DNA of 60,134 nucleotides, from NCBI GenBank assembly GCA_020353155.1, contig CP070689.1, forward strand, positions 965,282-1,025,415. The letters are read 5' to 3'. Position 1 is the stretch's first letter. The number at the start of each line of letters is the position of its first letter. A program made the position numbers and the translations under genes. The stretch comes from Deltaproteobacteria bacterium (GTDB taxonomy: Bacteria; Desulfobacterota; Syntrophobacteria; BM002). This document shows, one piece after another, positions 1-8,093 of the stretch. The notes under the pieces are model-generated. The model was not told the DNA's origin, ran no database searches, and was given only the letters and a program-made list of their open reading frames with translations.

Positions 1-401
1 TCCTCGAGCAAGTCACCCATTTCTGCTTCAATCTGTTCTGGATCTTCACCAGCCTCCATTCTGCGCAAGGCCTCCTCCATACCAGCGCCGAGTTCCAGGC
101 CGGTCATATGAGTCAGTTTTCGCATCAATTGGGCCGCCTGTTTTGGATCGTCCTCATTGATACGCTCAGCTTCACCAGCGAGAGCGGTCATGGCCTTCTC
201 CAGTTTAGACTCATCAATGTCAGGGAGGCCATCGTCCTGATCCTCCTTGGCACCGCGAAGCACAGCAAAGGAGGACATCTGTCGATCGAGCTTGGCACGA
301 TTGCACTTGGGACAGGGCGGTATCTTTTCAGTATTGATTGTACGGGAGAAAAAGTTGAAAATCATGTGGCAATCGGAGCAGTAGAATTCATAAATCGGCA
401 T
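1..401 (-). CDS. FmdB-type zinc ribbon protein (C-terminus cut by window edge)
   Basis: The reading frame starts at the ATG at 401 (reverse strand) after a strong GGAGGTGATT ribosome binding site and runs off the left edge, so about 133 residues are visible and the end is missing. The first residues (MPIYEFYCSDC) followed by a second CPKC pair near residue 30 form the two-knuckle zinc ribbon of the FmdB putative regulatory family. The rest is acidic and helical, rich in Glu, Asp and Met, as in long deltaproteobacterial FmdB proteins. The family is named after a gene next to formamidase and its molecular role is not established. It is divergent from rdgB and probably has its own promoter in the shared gap. 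Confidence 0.8.
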   Translation of the reverse strand, partial: MPIYEFYCSDCHMIFNFFSRTINTEKIPPCPKCNRAKLDRQMSSFAVLRGAKEDQDDGLPDIDESKLEKAMTALAGEAERINEDDPKQAAQLMRKLTHMTGLELGAGMEEALRRMEAGEDPEQIEAEMGDLLE

Positions 402-533
402 GAGTAATCACCTCCGGTTCACTAACCCAAGGTCCCGAAAGTTATAGATCGTAGTTATCTGCAATTGTTAAAGAATTTCGACCCAAAAGTCAACGGTAAG
501 CATAACAACTTGGGGCGATAGAAGGATGCTACA

Positions 534-562
534 TTGACTCAATGGCCCATGTGACTTAGGAT
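534..562 (+). promoter_or_regulatory. Candidate sigma-70 promoter for rdgB
   Basis: TTGACT (534-539) and TAGGAT (557-562) are separated by 17 bp, close to housekeeping consensus. Transcription would begin near 569, leaving a short leader before the rdgB ATG at 601. Confidence 0.5.
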
Positions 563-600
563 AGCTACCTTGTGAAAAAATCAAGTCGCGCGAGGTTCAT

Positions 601-1245
601 ATGACCCGAATACCATTGGTTCTGGCAACGAGGAACGAGGGCAAAACCGAGGAGATCAGAGCACTACTTGCAGACTACCCGGTGGAAATCAAGAATCTTA
701 CTGACTTTGGGCCCACACCGACAATCGAAGAAGATGGTGAGACCTTTGAAGACAACGCGGTAAAAAAAGCCCGTTTCATCGCGAAGATATTGGGCTTACC
801 TGCGCTGGCCGACGATTCTGGCCTCATGGTGGAGGCCTTAGGAAACGGACCAGGAGTGCGATCTGCCCGCTATGCAGGAGAAGGGGCCACGGATGCGGAG
901 AATAACGCCAAGCTGCTTGGGGAACTCGAAGATGTTGAAAATCGTAATGCTGCCTTCGCTTGTGTTATCGCCATTGCCGTACCTTGGGGGCCAGCTCTAA
1001 TCTACGAGGGGCGCTGTGAGGGCGCAATTACAAAAGAACCTGCAGGGTCCGAGGGCTTTGGCTACGACCCGGTCTTTTACTATCCGCCTTTGCAAAAAAC
1101 CTTCGCCCAACTCAGCACCAGGGAGAAAAATCAGGTAAGTCACCGGGGACAGGCCTTGCGGCAGTTACGCGATGAATTTGATAAAGTGCTCGTTTGGTTG
1201 CGGCAGAGACTGGTGGAGTCGGGTTGGCAGTGGCTAGAGGAATAA
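601..1245 (+). CDS. rdgB: XTP/dITP pyrophosphatase (RdgB/HAM1 family)
   Basis: This 214-residue protein belongs to the RdgB/HAM1 family, which hydrolyses non-canonical purine nucleoside triphosphates (XTP, dITP, ITP) to the monophosphate and pyrophosphate, keeping them out of DNA and RNA in the cytoplasm. The N-terminal LVLATRNEGKTEEI segment carries the family SxNxGK-type nucleotide-binding motif in the form TRNEGK. The acidic metal-binding block ADDSGLMVEALGNGPGVRSA is near residues 68-88, and GSEGFGYDPVFYYPP and SHRGQALRQL are further family signatures. Length is typical, with a short C-terminal extension. It appears monocistronic, from a promoter just upstream to a bidirectional terminator just downstream. 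Confidence 0.95.
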   Translation: MTRIPLVLATRNEGKTEEIRALLADYPVEIKNLTDFGPTPTIEEDGETFEDNAVKKARFIAKILGLPALADDSGLMVEALGNGPGVRSARYAGEGATDAENNAKLLGELEDVENRNAAFACVIAIAVPWGPALIYEGRCEGAITKEPAGSEGFGYDPVFYYPPLQKTFAQLSTREKNQVSHRGQALRQLRDEFDKVLVWLRQRLVESGWQWLEE

Positions 1246-1248
1246 AAA

Positions 1249-1274
1249 ACCGACCCTTTTGTAAAAGGGTCGGT
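1249..1274. terminator. Bidirectional intrinsic terminator
   Basis: ACCGACCCTTTT / AAAAGGGTCGGT forms a perfect 12 bp stem with a 2 nt centre. On the minus strand the hairpin is followed by a T6 tract (TTTTTTATT), and on the plus strand by TATATTATT. It sits between the converging ends of rdgB and the HesB-like gene and can serve both. Confidence 0.85.
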
Positions 1275-1295
1275 ATATTATTGGACTGAGAATTA

Positions 1296-1607
1296 CTAAC
1301 AACTACAAGAGCCGCAATTATCTGGTCTTGTCAACATTGAAGTGATGGAAAAACCAGAGCAATGTGCGTCTTCTACGAAATCTACCTTGATGGGGCGAGC
1401 TTGATTAAAAAGGGCGGAATCGACAAGGTAGGTTACACCGTCAAATTCGAATACCTGATCCTGATCATTTGGCTCATCCAGAGCCATTCCCAGAGAGGGT
1501 CCCCCTCAGCCAATTTGGGAAACAAAGATTCTAATAGCTGATTCGAGTTCGCGTTCTTCAAGGTACTCTTTCAGTTTCTCAGTAGCCTTCTCTGTAACTT
1601 CAAGCAT
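1296..1607 (-). CDS. HesB-like selenoprotein (IscA fold) with in-frame UGA
   Basis: Read from the ATG at 1607 (good GAGAGG Shine-Dalgarno) to the TAG at 1296, the frame gives 103 residues with one internal TGA at 1506-1508 (codon 34). The sequence around it, FVSQIG-U-GGPSLGMALDEP, matches the HesB/IscA core where a Cys is normally followed by GGPSLGMALDE. HesB-like proteins with selenocysteine at this site are a known selenoprotein family in Deltaproteobacteria. The protein ends in NCGSCSC, a second Cys-rich motif like the C-terminal CGCG of A-type Fe-S carriers. A hairpin suited to a SECIS lies 20 nt after the TGA. A naive gene call would start at residue 41 (Met) and miss the N-terminal third. 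A role in iron-sulfur or selenol redox chemistry is inferred. Confidence 0.88.
1471..1485 (-). promoter_or_regulatory. Candidate bacterial SECIS hairpin for UGA at 1506-1508
   Basis: Read on the minus strand, GGCTC-TGGAT-GAGCC is a perfect 5 bp stem with a 5 nt loop whose second base is G. The loop starts 26 nt after the UGA, inside the window used by SelB-dependent bacterial SECIS elements. Confidence 0.6.
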
Positions 1608-1992
1608 ACTAATTACCTCTCTTTATTCATTTATACCTTCTGACTCTAAAATTGCAGCGCAATCAACAGACGACCTATACTAAGGACAGTCTTGGACGGT
1701 GTCAAGGACGATTTTTCCCAGGAGTTTTCACAAGAGAGTGGCAAAATGGTTAGACATAGTAGAGGTCCAGAGGAAATCCTTCAATGTGAGATCAAGGGAA
1801 CTTTGGTAGCCCAAAAATGCATGGCAGATGATTTAGGGGCAGAACGATGGAATTGCATTTTTGGGATATCCAGGTTTCTGTGGGTACAAAAGTTGCATTT
1901 TTTCACCCAGAGTTCGCACATTAACAGATTTCTAATCCGACAAAAAGGAGGCAATCAAATACTCCTACATTTTGAGACAACAAAGGCGGCAT
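1608..1992. other. Intergenic stretch with no supported gene
   Basis: This gap separates the HesB-like gene from the alpha/beta hydrolase. An open frame of about 105 codons runs through it on the plus strand, but it has no recognisable motif, no good ribosome binding site and a composition unlike its neighbours, so no gene is called. Confidence 0.5.
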
Positions 1993-2022
1993 TTGACTCG
2001 ACAGTTTAGCTCAGGAAATAAT
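1993..2022 (+). promoter_or_regulatory. Candidate sigma-70 promoter for the alpha/beta hydrolase
   Basis: TTGACT (1993-1998) and AATAAT (2017-2022) are separated by 18 bp, giving a short leader of about 15 nt before the ATG at 2043. Confidence 0.4.
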
Positions 2023-2042
2023 AAGCAGGGCAGTCTATCCAC

Positions 2043-3041
2043 ATGAAAAAATTGCAAATTACTATTGTTTGCGCAATATTATTTTTCCTAGTCGTTCTGG
2101 TTACAGTTGCTTTGATCTTGGGGCAAATTGCAGTTTTCACCTTATTGGTTGTTGCCGGAATTGCCTTGGCGAGTTTTCCTCAAATTTTGGAGTCCGAAAA
2201 GACCATTCTCTCTCCCGAGGTTAGATCTCACGCGTCTGGAAAGTTTGTCCATTTACCAGAAGGGTTTGTGCATTATGAGATAGGTGGTCCAGAAAACGCT
2301 AAGGTTGTTGTTCTAATTCACGGTTTCTCTATTCCCTACTATGTATGGGATCCAGCTTTCGAGGCTTTGAAAACAAGCGGTTTTCGCGTTTTGCGCTACG
2401 ATTTGTTTGGTAGGGGATATTCAGACCGGCCCAAGGCCAAATATGAGCGGAGATTTTTGGTGCAGCAACTGGACAACCTTTTAAAAGCTCTAGAAATAAT
2501 GAAGCCGGTAAATCTAGTTGGATTATCCATCGGGGCTGCCATTGCTTCAGACTTCGCCACTAGGTGTCCAACCCAGGTGAAGAAACTGGTGTTCATTGCT
2601 CCGCATCACGCTCCGATTAATATCTCCCTGCTCAATATTCCAATTTTGGGTGAATATCTAGCTGCGGTTCTTTTTGCCCCTTCCCTTCCAAAGAAACAGA
2701 GGGACTACTTCTACCTACCGGAAAGATTTCCAGAATGGACAGTACGTTTTCGCGAGCAGATGCAATATAAAGGCTTTCGCCGTGCTCTGCTCTGTACCCT
2801 ACGTAATTTTGCTAACCAAGATCAACTGGCGATTTACAAGGAGATTAGCAAACTAAATAAGCCGGTTTTTCTTATCTGGGGAAAGGAAGATAAAATAGTT
2901 CCCTTCTCAGGTAGTGAAAGGCTACTAAGTGTTCTTCAGGCGGAATTTCTTGCGGTAGACAAGGCTGGTCATCTTGCATATTATGAAAGGCCGGAGGCTG
3001 TCTGTCCCAGGTTAGTTGATTTTTTGGATCAAGACAGCTAA
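2043..3041 (+). CDS. Membrane-anchored alpha/beta-fold hydrolase
   Basis: The 332-residue protein begins with about 50 hydrophobic residues likely to form one or two membrane segments, followed by an alpha/beta hydrolase domain. The oxyanion region VVLIHGFSIPYYVW is near residues 88-102, the nucleophile elbow GLSIGA near 160, the acid in WGKEDKIVP near 281, and the catalytic His in AGHLAYYERP near 314. The full Ser-Asp-His triad is therefore present. The substrate cannot be told from sequence; esterase, lipase or C-C hydrolase activity are all possible. No close functional neighbour helps. Confidence 0.8.
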   Translation: MKKLQITIVCAILFFLVVLVTVALILGQIAVFTLLVVAGIALASFPQILESEKTILSPEVRSHASGKFVHLPEGFVHYEIGGPENAKVVVLIHGFSIPYYVWDPAFEALKTSGFRVLRYDLFGRGYSDRPKAKYERRFLVQQLDNLLKALEIMKPVNLVGLSIGAAIASDFATRCPTQVKKLVFIAPHHAPINISLLNIPILGEYLAAVLFAPSLPKKQRDYFYLPERFPEWTVRFREQMQYKGFRRALLCTLRNFANQDQLAIYKEISKLNKPVFLIWGKEDKIVPFSGSERLLSVLQAEFLAVDKAGHLAYYERPEAVCPRLVDFLDQDS

Positions 3042-3347
3042 TGAGGCCAGTTTCTAAATAATAATAAATAGACCAGGGGCGAAGCCTCCCTTTCCAAAGT
3101 CAGCTATTAAATTAGAGAAGTGACTTTTTTGAACCCTCCACCCAGCCATTTGGCGAAGTATTGTGTCGCAGAGCTAACTGTCCCCATTTTAGATTTGATA
3201 CCTAGCCGGTTCAGTAAACACAAAGTAAACATTAAATTGGGACCTGGTATTATCCTTCTTTTTGTATTTCACTAAAAATTGAAATCTGATCTTAGATTTA
3301 CATCTAACTAGTTCTGAGAAAAGGTTACTGTAAGTGAGAGTGTAGCC
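3042..3347. other. AT-rich intergenic region, nothing recognised
   Basis: The gap of about 300 bp between the hydrolase and the flavoprotein gene holds no open frame with a start and ribosome binding site, and no clear terminator hairpin. It presumably contains the promoter of the flavoprotein/ferredoxin pair. Confidence 0.4.
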
Positions 3348-5174
3348 ATGGCAGCAATAGCGAGTATGGTGGATCGTGTAATCGAAACCGATGTGTTGGT
3401 AGTGGGAGGCGGTGGAGGGGGGGCAAGTGCGGCAGTTGCTGCACGACGTGCCAATACCGAGGTGACCTTGGTTACTAAAGGACAGTTGGGCAAAAGCGGC
3501 AACACTATCATGGCAAGTGCTGCGATAGGCATGGATGGTGAAAGTGCCTACCGCCTAGGTGAAAAGAAGGCTGACCGTTCATTTAATAAAGACGTTTTAT
3601 TTGAGAGGATAGTGAAGAGCGGTTTCTACTTAAGCGAGCAGGATCTGGTAAAGCAGTATGTTGAGGAAGCCGAACCTTGTGTTTGGGATTTTATTAACCT
3701 CGGTAGGCGAGCTAAGCAGCGTTTTATGTTTTTGCCTCCTGGATCCTGGTTCACTTCAGGCAGGGCCATAGGTTTGACCTGCCGCCAGGCCGTGCACGAG
3801 ACCCAAGGGATTCAGGTCATGGAAGATGTGATGATCTGTGATTTGTTGACATCCGGCGAAAGGGTAGTCGGTTCCTTAGGCGTAGATGTCTACACGGGCG
3901 AGCTTATAGCTTTTAGTGCCAAATCCGTAGTGCTCTGCACTGGGGGCTATCAACCATTCTCTTTCAAATGCACACACAGCGGCACAACTGGGGACGGAAT
4001 GGCTGTGGCTTATCGGGTAGGGGCTAAACTGGCAGATATGGAGTTTCTCTTATTCCTGCCAGGAGTGCTTCTATCACCGCAATTCCACCGTGGTTCCATA
4101 TTCCCCTTTATATGGTATGTGGCAGGATTGGCTCGGCCGGACGTACTCAATGGCAATGGCGAAAAAATTACTGATCATCTGTCGCCCGAGCTCCTCGAAA
4201 TGGCTGAAGGCAGCGAGTGGCTTAAATTAATCTTTACCTATTATTGGGGCAAGGAGATAATTGCTGGCAGAGGCACAAAAAACGGCGGTGTCTACTTTGA
4301 TTTTTCAAACCTTCCGAGGTGGAGATACATCAGAGGTGCATTGAAAGCACTCGTGATGCTCAAACAATGGTATCGCAAAAATTGGTGGTACCAGGGCGAA
4401 GACATGGCTGACTTAAACAGAATGGCTTTAAGGAGGATTCCATGGGAAGTCGGTCTTTCAAGCGAATATAGTATGGGGGGTATCATTGTTGATACTGAAA
4501 TGTGGACCGGCGTGCCGGGACTATTCGCTGCTGGTGAGGTGACAAGCGGTGTGTTCGGTGCTGGCCGTGCGGCGAGGGCACTCACAGAGATGCTAGTTCA
4601 GGGTCACCGGGCCGGCCTATCAGCGGCCTCATACGCTCGACAAGTTGACACCTGCGCAATTGAAGCCGATCAACTAGCACAGATAAAAGAACGTATCTTG
4701 CGTCCCTTCAGCCAAAATGGCGGCCCCAGTCCATCCAAGGTACATAAGGTTATTGAAGAGGTTGCCGATGCTGGTCTTGGCTTTGTGCGCGAAGAATCCA
4801 GCTTGAATTCGTCTCTAAAGAATTTTGAACCCATCCGCCACGAGGATATACCAGCAATGAGTCTCTTGAGCCATTCAAGGGCTTACAATTTAGAATGGAT
4901 TCAAGCGATACAGGCAGAAAATCTGGCTACCTGCGTTGAGATTGGCCTCCGAGCGGCTTTGATGCGTAAAGAAAGTCGGGGTTACCACATCCGTACTGAC
5001 TACCCCGAGGTCGACCATGACACTTGGCTGGAACGTATTGTTGCAAAGAACGATGGGGGAAGGATGATTCTCACCAAGCGCAAGCCCCTCTCTACTTCTC
5101 TCCCGTTCCCCGACGGGAAACGAGAAAACATTATTACTTACGCGATTGAGTGCGAAAGGGAGATGAAAAAATAA
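3348..5174 (+). CDS. FAD-dependent oxidoreductase of the fumarate reductase/succinate dehydrogenase flavoprotein superfamily
   Basis: The 608-residue protein opens with the dinucleotide-binding motif DVLVVGGGGGGASAAVAARR (residues about 15-35) and carries the second FAD signature of the SdhA/FrdA/NadB superfamily, GVPGLFAAGEVTSGVFGAGR (about 390-410). The C-terminal helical domain (ENLATCVEIGLRAALMRKESRG, DYPEVDHDTW) matches the SdhA/FrdA capping end. The usual HPTGL substrate motif is not seen; that region reads FLLFLPGVLLSPQFHRG, so the substrate may not be fumarate or succinate. The next gene, 47 bp away, encodes a matching [2Fe-2S] protein, suggesting a two-subunit enzyme. An in-frame ATG at 3366 is an alternative start. 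Confidence 0.8.
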   Translation: MAAIASMVDRVIETDVLVVGGGGGGASAAVAARRANTEVTLVTKGQLGKSGNTIMASAAIGMDGESAYRLGEKKADRSFNKDVLFERIVKSGFYLSEQDLVKQYVEEAEPCVWDFINLGRRAKQRFMFLPPGSWFTSGRAIGLTCRQAVHETQGIQVMEDVMICDLLTSGERVVGSLGVDVYTGELIAFSAKSVVLCTGGYQPFSFKCTHSGTTGDGMAVAYRVGAKLADMEFLLFLPGVLLSPQFHRGSIFPFIWYVAGLARPDVLNGNGEKITDHLSPELLEMAEGSEWLKLIFTYYWGKEIIAGRGTKNGGVYFDFSNLPRWRYIRGALKALVMLKQWYRKNWWYQGEDMADLNRMALRRIPWEVGLSSEYSMGGIIVDTEMWTGVPGLFAAGEVTSGVFGAGRAARALTEMLVQGHRAGLSAASYARQVDTCAIEADQLAQIKERILRPFSQNGGPSPSKVHKVIEEVADAGLGFVREESSLNSSLKNFEPIRHEDIPAMSLLSHSRAYNLEWIQAIQAENLATCVEIGLRAALMRKESRGYHIRTDYPEVDHDTWLERIVAKNDGGRMILTKRKPLSTSLPFPDGKRENIITYAIECEREMKK

Positions 5175-5221
5175 CGACTCCAGCAGTCTTTCAAGTGCAC
5201 AAAAAAATCTAGGTATCACCG

Positions 5222-5539
5222 ATGACTCTCAAAGTTAGAGTGCATAGATTCGATCCGTCTGTGGAACAAACTGCTCATTTTGAGACTTTCCATATCCCTA
5301 TACCTTTCGGGGAGAAATGGAGTGTCCTTGATGCTCTTGACTACATACACTTTCATTTGGACAGTTCGCTGAGTTATTATCGGCATAGCGCCTGCACCCG
5401 CGGAGTCTGCGCAAGGTGTGTTGCACAAGTTAATGGTAAAGCTGCCATTCTCTGTGAGTACTTGGTCCCTGAGCACGGGGAAATCCTACTGGAACCACCA
5501 CCCGGGAAGAAGGTTGTCAAGGACCTAGTTGGGAAGTAA
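5222..5539 (+). CDS. [2Fe-2S] ferredoxin-like protein similar to the SdhB/FrdB N-terminal domain
   Basis: At 105 residues this is only the first half of a normal succinate dehydrogenase/fumarate reductase iron-sulfur subunit. The start (LKVRVHRFDPS), the segment VLDALDYIHFHLDSSLSYYRHSAC and the cluster motif C-x4-C-x2-C (ACTRGVCARC) with a later Cys in ILCEY are the plant-type [2Fe-2S] signature of that family. The C-terminal domain with [4Fe-4S] and [3Fe-4S] clusters is absent. It most likely transfers electrons to or from the flavoprotein encoded immediately upstream. Confidence 0.82.
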   Translation: MTLKVRVHRFDPSVEQTAHFETFHIPIPFGEKWSVLDALDYIHFHLDSSLSYYRHSACTRGVCARCVAQVNGKAAILCEYLVPEHGEILLEPPPGKKVVKDLVGK

Positions 5540-5714
5540 AGAAAAACAGAGGATTCCCTCTTTACCTCCAGCCAATAAAAGCAACAAAATCCTCGCTTTC
5601 CAAAATCCTTCAACTAGAAAGAAAAACGAAAAACCCTCCATTGAGACCCTTTTCCATGATAATTTAGCGCTTTCCTCGTAGAAACACCAAAAGAACCATG
5701 TTAAAAAACCAAAT

Positions 5715-6866
5715 ATGAGCCTTTTTCTTCTAACTTTCCTTTCCGTTTATGGCGCTCTCCACCTCTACCTGTTTGTCAAGGCACGTTCTGCCTTTGCTGC
5801 AGGTGTCGGGACTAGTGTGGCAATAGCCTTATTCCTGACGGCCATGGTCGTAGGACCAATAGCGGTGCGTCTACTGGATCGACATGGGATGCATTTGGCC
5901 GGTCGATATCTTGCTTACCTTACTTATACCTGGATGGGGCTGCTGTTCTTTTTCTTTTGGTTGAGTCTCTGCCTGGATGTATACAATTTGTCTATGAAGG
6001 TTTTGGCTCTGCTGCCGGGATTTTCTACTGACAGTTTGGTATGGAAAGGCAGGGATAGCTTCACTTTTATAATCCTGGGAGTTGTTTTTCTTGGGGGTTT
6101 CTCAGGTTACAGTGCATGGCAAATACGGCTGGAACGGGTGGTATTGCAAACCATGAAGTTACCGGCTCAAATGGAAAAATTAACCATAGCTCAGATATCT
6201 GATGTACACCTCGGGCCCATGGTAGGTGAAAGGAGGCTGGCCCGCATTATTAGGTTGTTGGAGCGAGCTAAGCCCGACCTAGTGGTTGCGACTGGAGACC
6301 TAGTGGATGCGCAGATGGACCGTTTGAATAACCTGGCGGCCATGTTGGCCACTCTAGATCCCCCACTGGGCAAGTTTGCCGTCGCCGGGAATCACGAGTT
6401 CTATGCGGGTATTCGTCAGAGTGGACGCTTCCTAAGAACAGCGGGTTTTAATTTCTTGCGCAATGAAGGTTTTAGCCTTAACGGTTTAATTAGCATCGTG
6501 GGAGTGGACGATCCGGCTGGCAAAAGAAGGTATCCGGAGAACAGTGTGGTGGGAAAAGAGGAAAAAATTTTACTTGCGGATTCAGACCCGGAGAAATTCA
6601 CCCTGCTTCTCAAACACCGACCCAGGGTAGAGGAGGAATCCATAGGCCGATTCGATCTCCAGTTGAGCGGCCATACTCACGGTGGCCAGGTCTTTCCTTT
6701 CAATCTGATCACACGTCTCTTTTATTCCAGGCAAAGAGGGCTGCACCGTTTAGATAGAGGAAGTGTGCTATATGCAAGCCGTGGCACCGGTACCTGGGGT
6801 CCCCCTATGAGATTTCTCTCACCTCCAGAGGTGACGCTAATTGAACTTAAGAGAGTGGGAAATTGA
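5715..6866 (+). CDS. Membrane-bound metallophosphoesterase (YaeI-like)
   Basis: The 383-residue protein has an N-terminal region of about four hydrophobic segments (residues 1-140) followed by a calcineurin-like phosphoesterase domain. The metal-ligand motifs occur in order: ISDVHLG (D-x-H, about 160), GDLVDAQ (about 193), GNHEFY (about 221) and SGHTHGGQ (about 318). This layout is typical of YaeI/YkuE-type enzymes that act on membrane lipids or lipid-linked phosphates, but the substrate is not defined here. It converges with the next minus-strand gene. Confidence 0.88.
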   Translation: MSLFLLTFLSVYGALHLYLFVKARSAFAAGVGTSVAIALFLTAMVVGPIAVRLLDRHGMHLAGRYLAYLTYTWMGLLFFFFWLSLCLDVYNLSMKVLALLPGFSTDSLVWKGRDSFTFIILGVVFLGGFSGYSAWQIRLERVVLQTMKLPAQMEKLTIAQISDVHLGPMVGERRLARIIRLLERAKPDLVVATGDLVDAQMDRLNNLAAMLATLDPPLGKFAVAGNHEFYAGIRQSGRFLRTAGFNFLRNEGFSLNGLISIVGVDDPAGKRRYPENSVVGKEEKILLADSDPEKFTLLLKHRPRVEEESIGRFDLQLSGHTHGGQVFPFNLITRLFYSRQRGLHRLDRGSVLYASRGTGTWGPPMRFLSPPEVTLIELKRVGN

Positions 6867-6881
6867 TCGCAAGGGGAGTGA

Positions 6882-7922
6882 CTAACGGATGATTTCTACG
6901 ATATCTTTTCTGGCTACCTTAAAGCTGTACCTTCCACCGAAACGAAAACTCTCGAGAGTAATAGTGTTGTCGTCTTCAGCAATTACCACACCTTTGTGGA
7001 CGGCGCCGTTTTTCATTTTTAGGTACACCGTGCTGCCCACCAAATAGTCTGTTTTCTTTTCGATGCTCTTCTCGAGTTGCTGTTCTAGTTTCTCGATGGA
7101 AACCACCGAGGTTGTTGCTGTAGTGGAATCGCCATAGCTGTCAACAATTGCGCTATAAAATGGTTGAAGTTTGCTAAGCTCTTGTCTTGAAGCAATTAGT
7201 CTGACGATAAAATATCTGTCGGACAGGGGCTCAAAAATGCTCACAACCATATGTTTGTCAGCAAGAGCCCCACTTATCTGAGTGACATCTTGCTGGTTTA
7301 CCTTCTTCGTCTCTTTTTTGATACTGGTGTAACCTCCTCTTTTCATGGTCTCTTTCAGAGAATCGGCATAATTGTCCCCGAGTTTTCTGCTGCGACTGTA
7401 GCATTTCAAGCTTGCCTCACTATCGGGGGCTTGTAAACGTATCCCATAAAGAATGCTGTTCTCTGAGTCAACTGCGCTCCTGCTCCAATCGGGGGGATAA
7501 GAAATACGGGAGCCGTCTGCGAATTCGACGCTCTTCCATTGACTCATGTCAAGCTTCTGTGCAGCGGCAGGCTTAACCTTTTCCGCAACTTGTTCTTTTT
7601 CCGCTTCTTTTTGGACCGGTTCTTCCGGAGCAGGAGTATCTTGCTGCTGCGGAGGAGAAACTTTTTTTTCCTTTGTGGGAACTTGTTTCTTTGCCGCTGG
7701 AGGTCTCTTCACCTGAGCCACTTGAGGCCTGGCAGTAACTTTTTCCTTACCAGTAGCGGTGATATCCTTATACATCACCGCTGCAAAATAGACACCGTAG
7801 CCCAGGACCATCAATCCTATGACCAGATAAAGCCCGAGAATGGGGTTTTTACGGATATCGTGGGTGATGAATTTCTTCAGTCTCTGTGGGATCTCATTGA
7901 GCTTGCCTGTCAGAGCTCCCAT
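6882..7922 (-). CDS. Membrane-anchored protein of unknown function with Lys/Pro-rich linker
   Basis: The start at 7922 follows an AGGAAGG site. Of 346 residues, a single membrane helix lies near residues 28-52 (NPILGLYLVIGLMVLGYGVY). A long low-complexity linker rich in Lys, Pro, Glu and Gln (about 60-120) suggests a stalk. The next part (SWRISYPPDW-like segment near 135, residues 125-265) resembles PsbP/DUF1795-type folds that begin with a strand followed by YPxxW. The last 60 residues (GSTVYLKMKNGAVHKGVVIAEDDNTI split over 290-345) look like a small beta-barrel (SH3/LSM-like). No function is known to me. Confidence 0.6.
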   Translation of the reverse strand: MGALTGKLNEIPQRLKKFITHDIRKNPILGLYLVIGLMVLGYGVYFAAVMYKDITATGKEKVTARPQVAQVKRPPAAKKQVPTKEKKVSPPQQQDTPAPEEPVQKEAEKEQVAEKVKPAAAQKLDMSQWKSVEFADGSRISYPPDWSRSAVDSENSILYGIRLQAPDSEASLKCYSRSRKLGDNYADSLKETMKRGGYTSIKKETKKVNQQDVTQISGALADKHMVVSIFEPLSDRYFIVRLIASRQELSKLQPFYSAIVDSYGDSTTATTSVVSIEKLEQQLEKSIEKKTDYLVGSTVYLKMKNGAVHKGVVIAEDDNTITLESFRFGGRYSFKVARKDIVEIIR

Positions 7923-8093
7923 GGTCTCTGCCTTCCTGTTTGGACTTTAAAAGTATTGCCTTGAACGGTGATGGTCAGTATAAATTATTAGCTTGCGCAA
8001 TTTGACTCACTTCGTGTCGATCCAGGCAATGATAGAAACAAGCAAGGAACATGCCAGCCATAGGGCGAAATCTTGTGCCTGTTAAAGCCCAGA

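Noticed and set aside
1692-2009. Open frame of about 105 codons upstream of the alpha/beta hydrolase
   Set aside because: No motif, no ribosome binding site, composition unlike coding neighbours, and it overlaps the likely promoter of the next gene.
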